A DNA stretch of 5,216 bases from Niastella sp. (lineage in GTDB: Bacteria > Bacteroidota > Bacteroidia > Chitinophagales > Chitinophagaceae): contig JAJKIL010000066.1 of NCBI GenBank assembly GCA_021154515.1, positions 1 through 5,216 on the forward strand. The letters run 5' to 3'. Positions 5,149 to 5,216 of the stretch are shown piece by piece (position 1 is the first letter of the stretch; every line of letters begins with the position of its first letter). Under the pieces are notes generated by a model. It did no database searches. It saw nothing but the letters and a program-made list of their open reading frames with translations, and was not told the origin of the DNA. The translations under genes and the position numbers were made by a program.

Positions 5149-5216
5149 TTAATATTTAGTTAACTCAGGCTTTATGTCATCTATATACGCTAATATGCCT
5201 CCCTTCAGGTTGTATA
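5149..5216 (-). CDS. C-terminus of a rhodanese-domain protein (partial, possibly MoeB/ThiF-type)
   Basis: The last 21 residues of a minus-strand gene are present; its 5' part lies beyond the right edge. They contain NLKGGILAYIDDI followed by KPELTKY and TAA at 5151-5149. The pattern N-L-x-G-G-I-x-A-[WY] is the hallmark of the last strand and helix of rhodanese (sulfurtransferase) domains. A tail of the form D-x-I-x-P-x-L-x-x-Y at the very end is typical of MoeB/ThiF-like adenylyltransferases that carry a C-terminal rhodanese domain and handle sulfur for molybdopterin or thiamine. A stand-alone rhodanese is equally possible. The catalytic cysteine would lie upstream of this segment and cannot be checked. 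The gene converges with the TPR-like gene. Confidence 0.65.
   Translation of the reverse strand, partial: YNLKGGILAYIDDIKPELTKY

Overview
The window looks like chromosomal DNA from a member of the Bacteroidetes, most likely the family Chitinophagaceae. Three things point there. A promoter-like box (TATATTTG) fits the Bacteroidetes TAnnTTTG -7 consensus. The start codons lack convincing Shine-Dalgarno sequences. The plus-strand protein begins with the SEKRNFKLY-type N-terminus that I associate with Bacteroidetes hypothetical proteins. The genus is an inference only.

Layout, left to right. Positions 1-371 hold no large gene but contain a compact regulatory module read on the minus strand: a promoter-like element, a 33-codon leader peptide with a IIIIVVVVII core, and an intrinsic terminator with a competing antiterminator pairing. 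This is the architecture of an ilv-type transcription attenuator, and the regulated gene must lie just beyond the left edge. Positions 372-1487 (minus) encode 3-isopropylmalate dehydrogenase (leuB). Positions 1488-1844 hold a strong minus-strand terminator behind leuA, a doubtful 67-aa ORF and a perfect 16-bp palindrome. Positions 1845-3008 (minus) encode a short 2-isopropylmalate synthase (leuA) that lacks the usual C-terminal leucine-sensing domain. Its 5' leader has a second terminator-like hairpin with a T7 run, a possible attenuator. Positions 3224-4795 (plus) encode a divergent 523-aa helical, TPR-like protein of unknown function. Positions 4796-5148 contain no intact gene, but one minus-strand frame resembles a decayed thioredoxin core. 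Positions 5149-5216 (minus) are the last 22 complete codons (stop included) of a gene that enters from the right and whose C-terminus looks like a rhodanese domain.

How the genes work together: leuA and leuB are the first and third enzymatic steps of leucine synthesis; leuCD, the middle step, is not in the window. The leader at 147-248 contains eight Ile and six Val codons but no Leu codon, so it should sense isoleucine and valine. It probably controls ilv genes to the left, which supply the 2-ketoisovalerate used by LeuA. The region therefore reads as a branched-chain amino acid locus split into at least two or three transcription units, with attenuation as the visible mode of control. The Ile/Val attenuator is the most interesting feature here.
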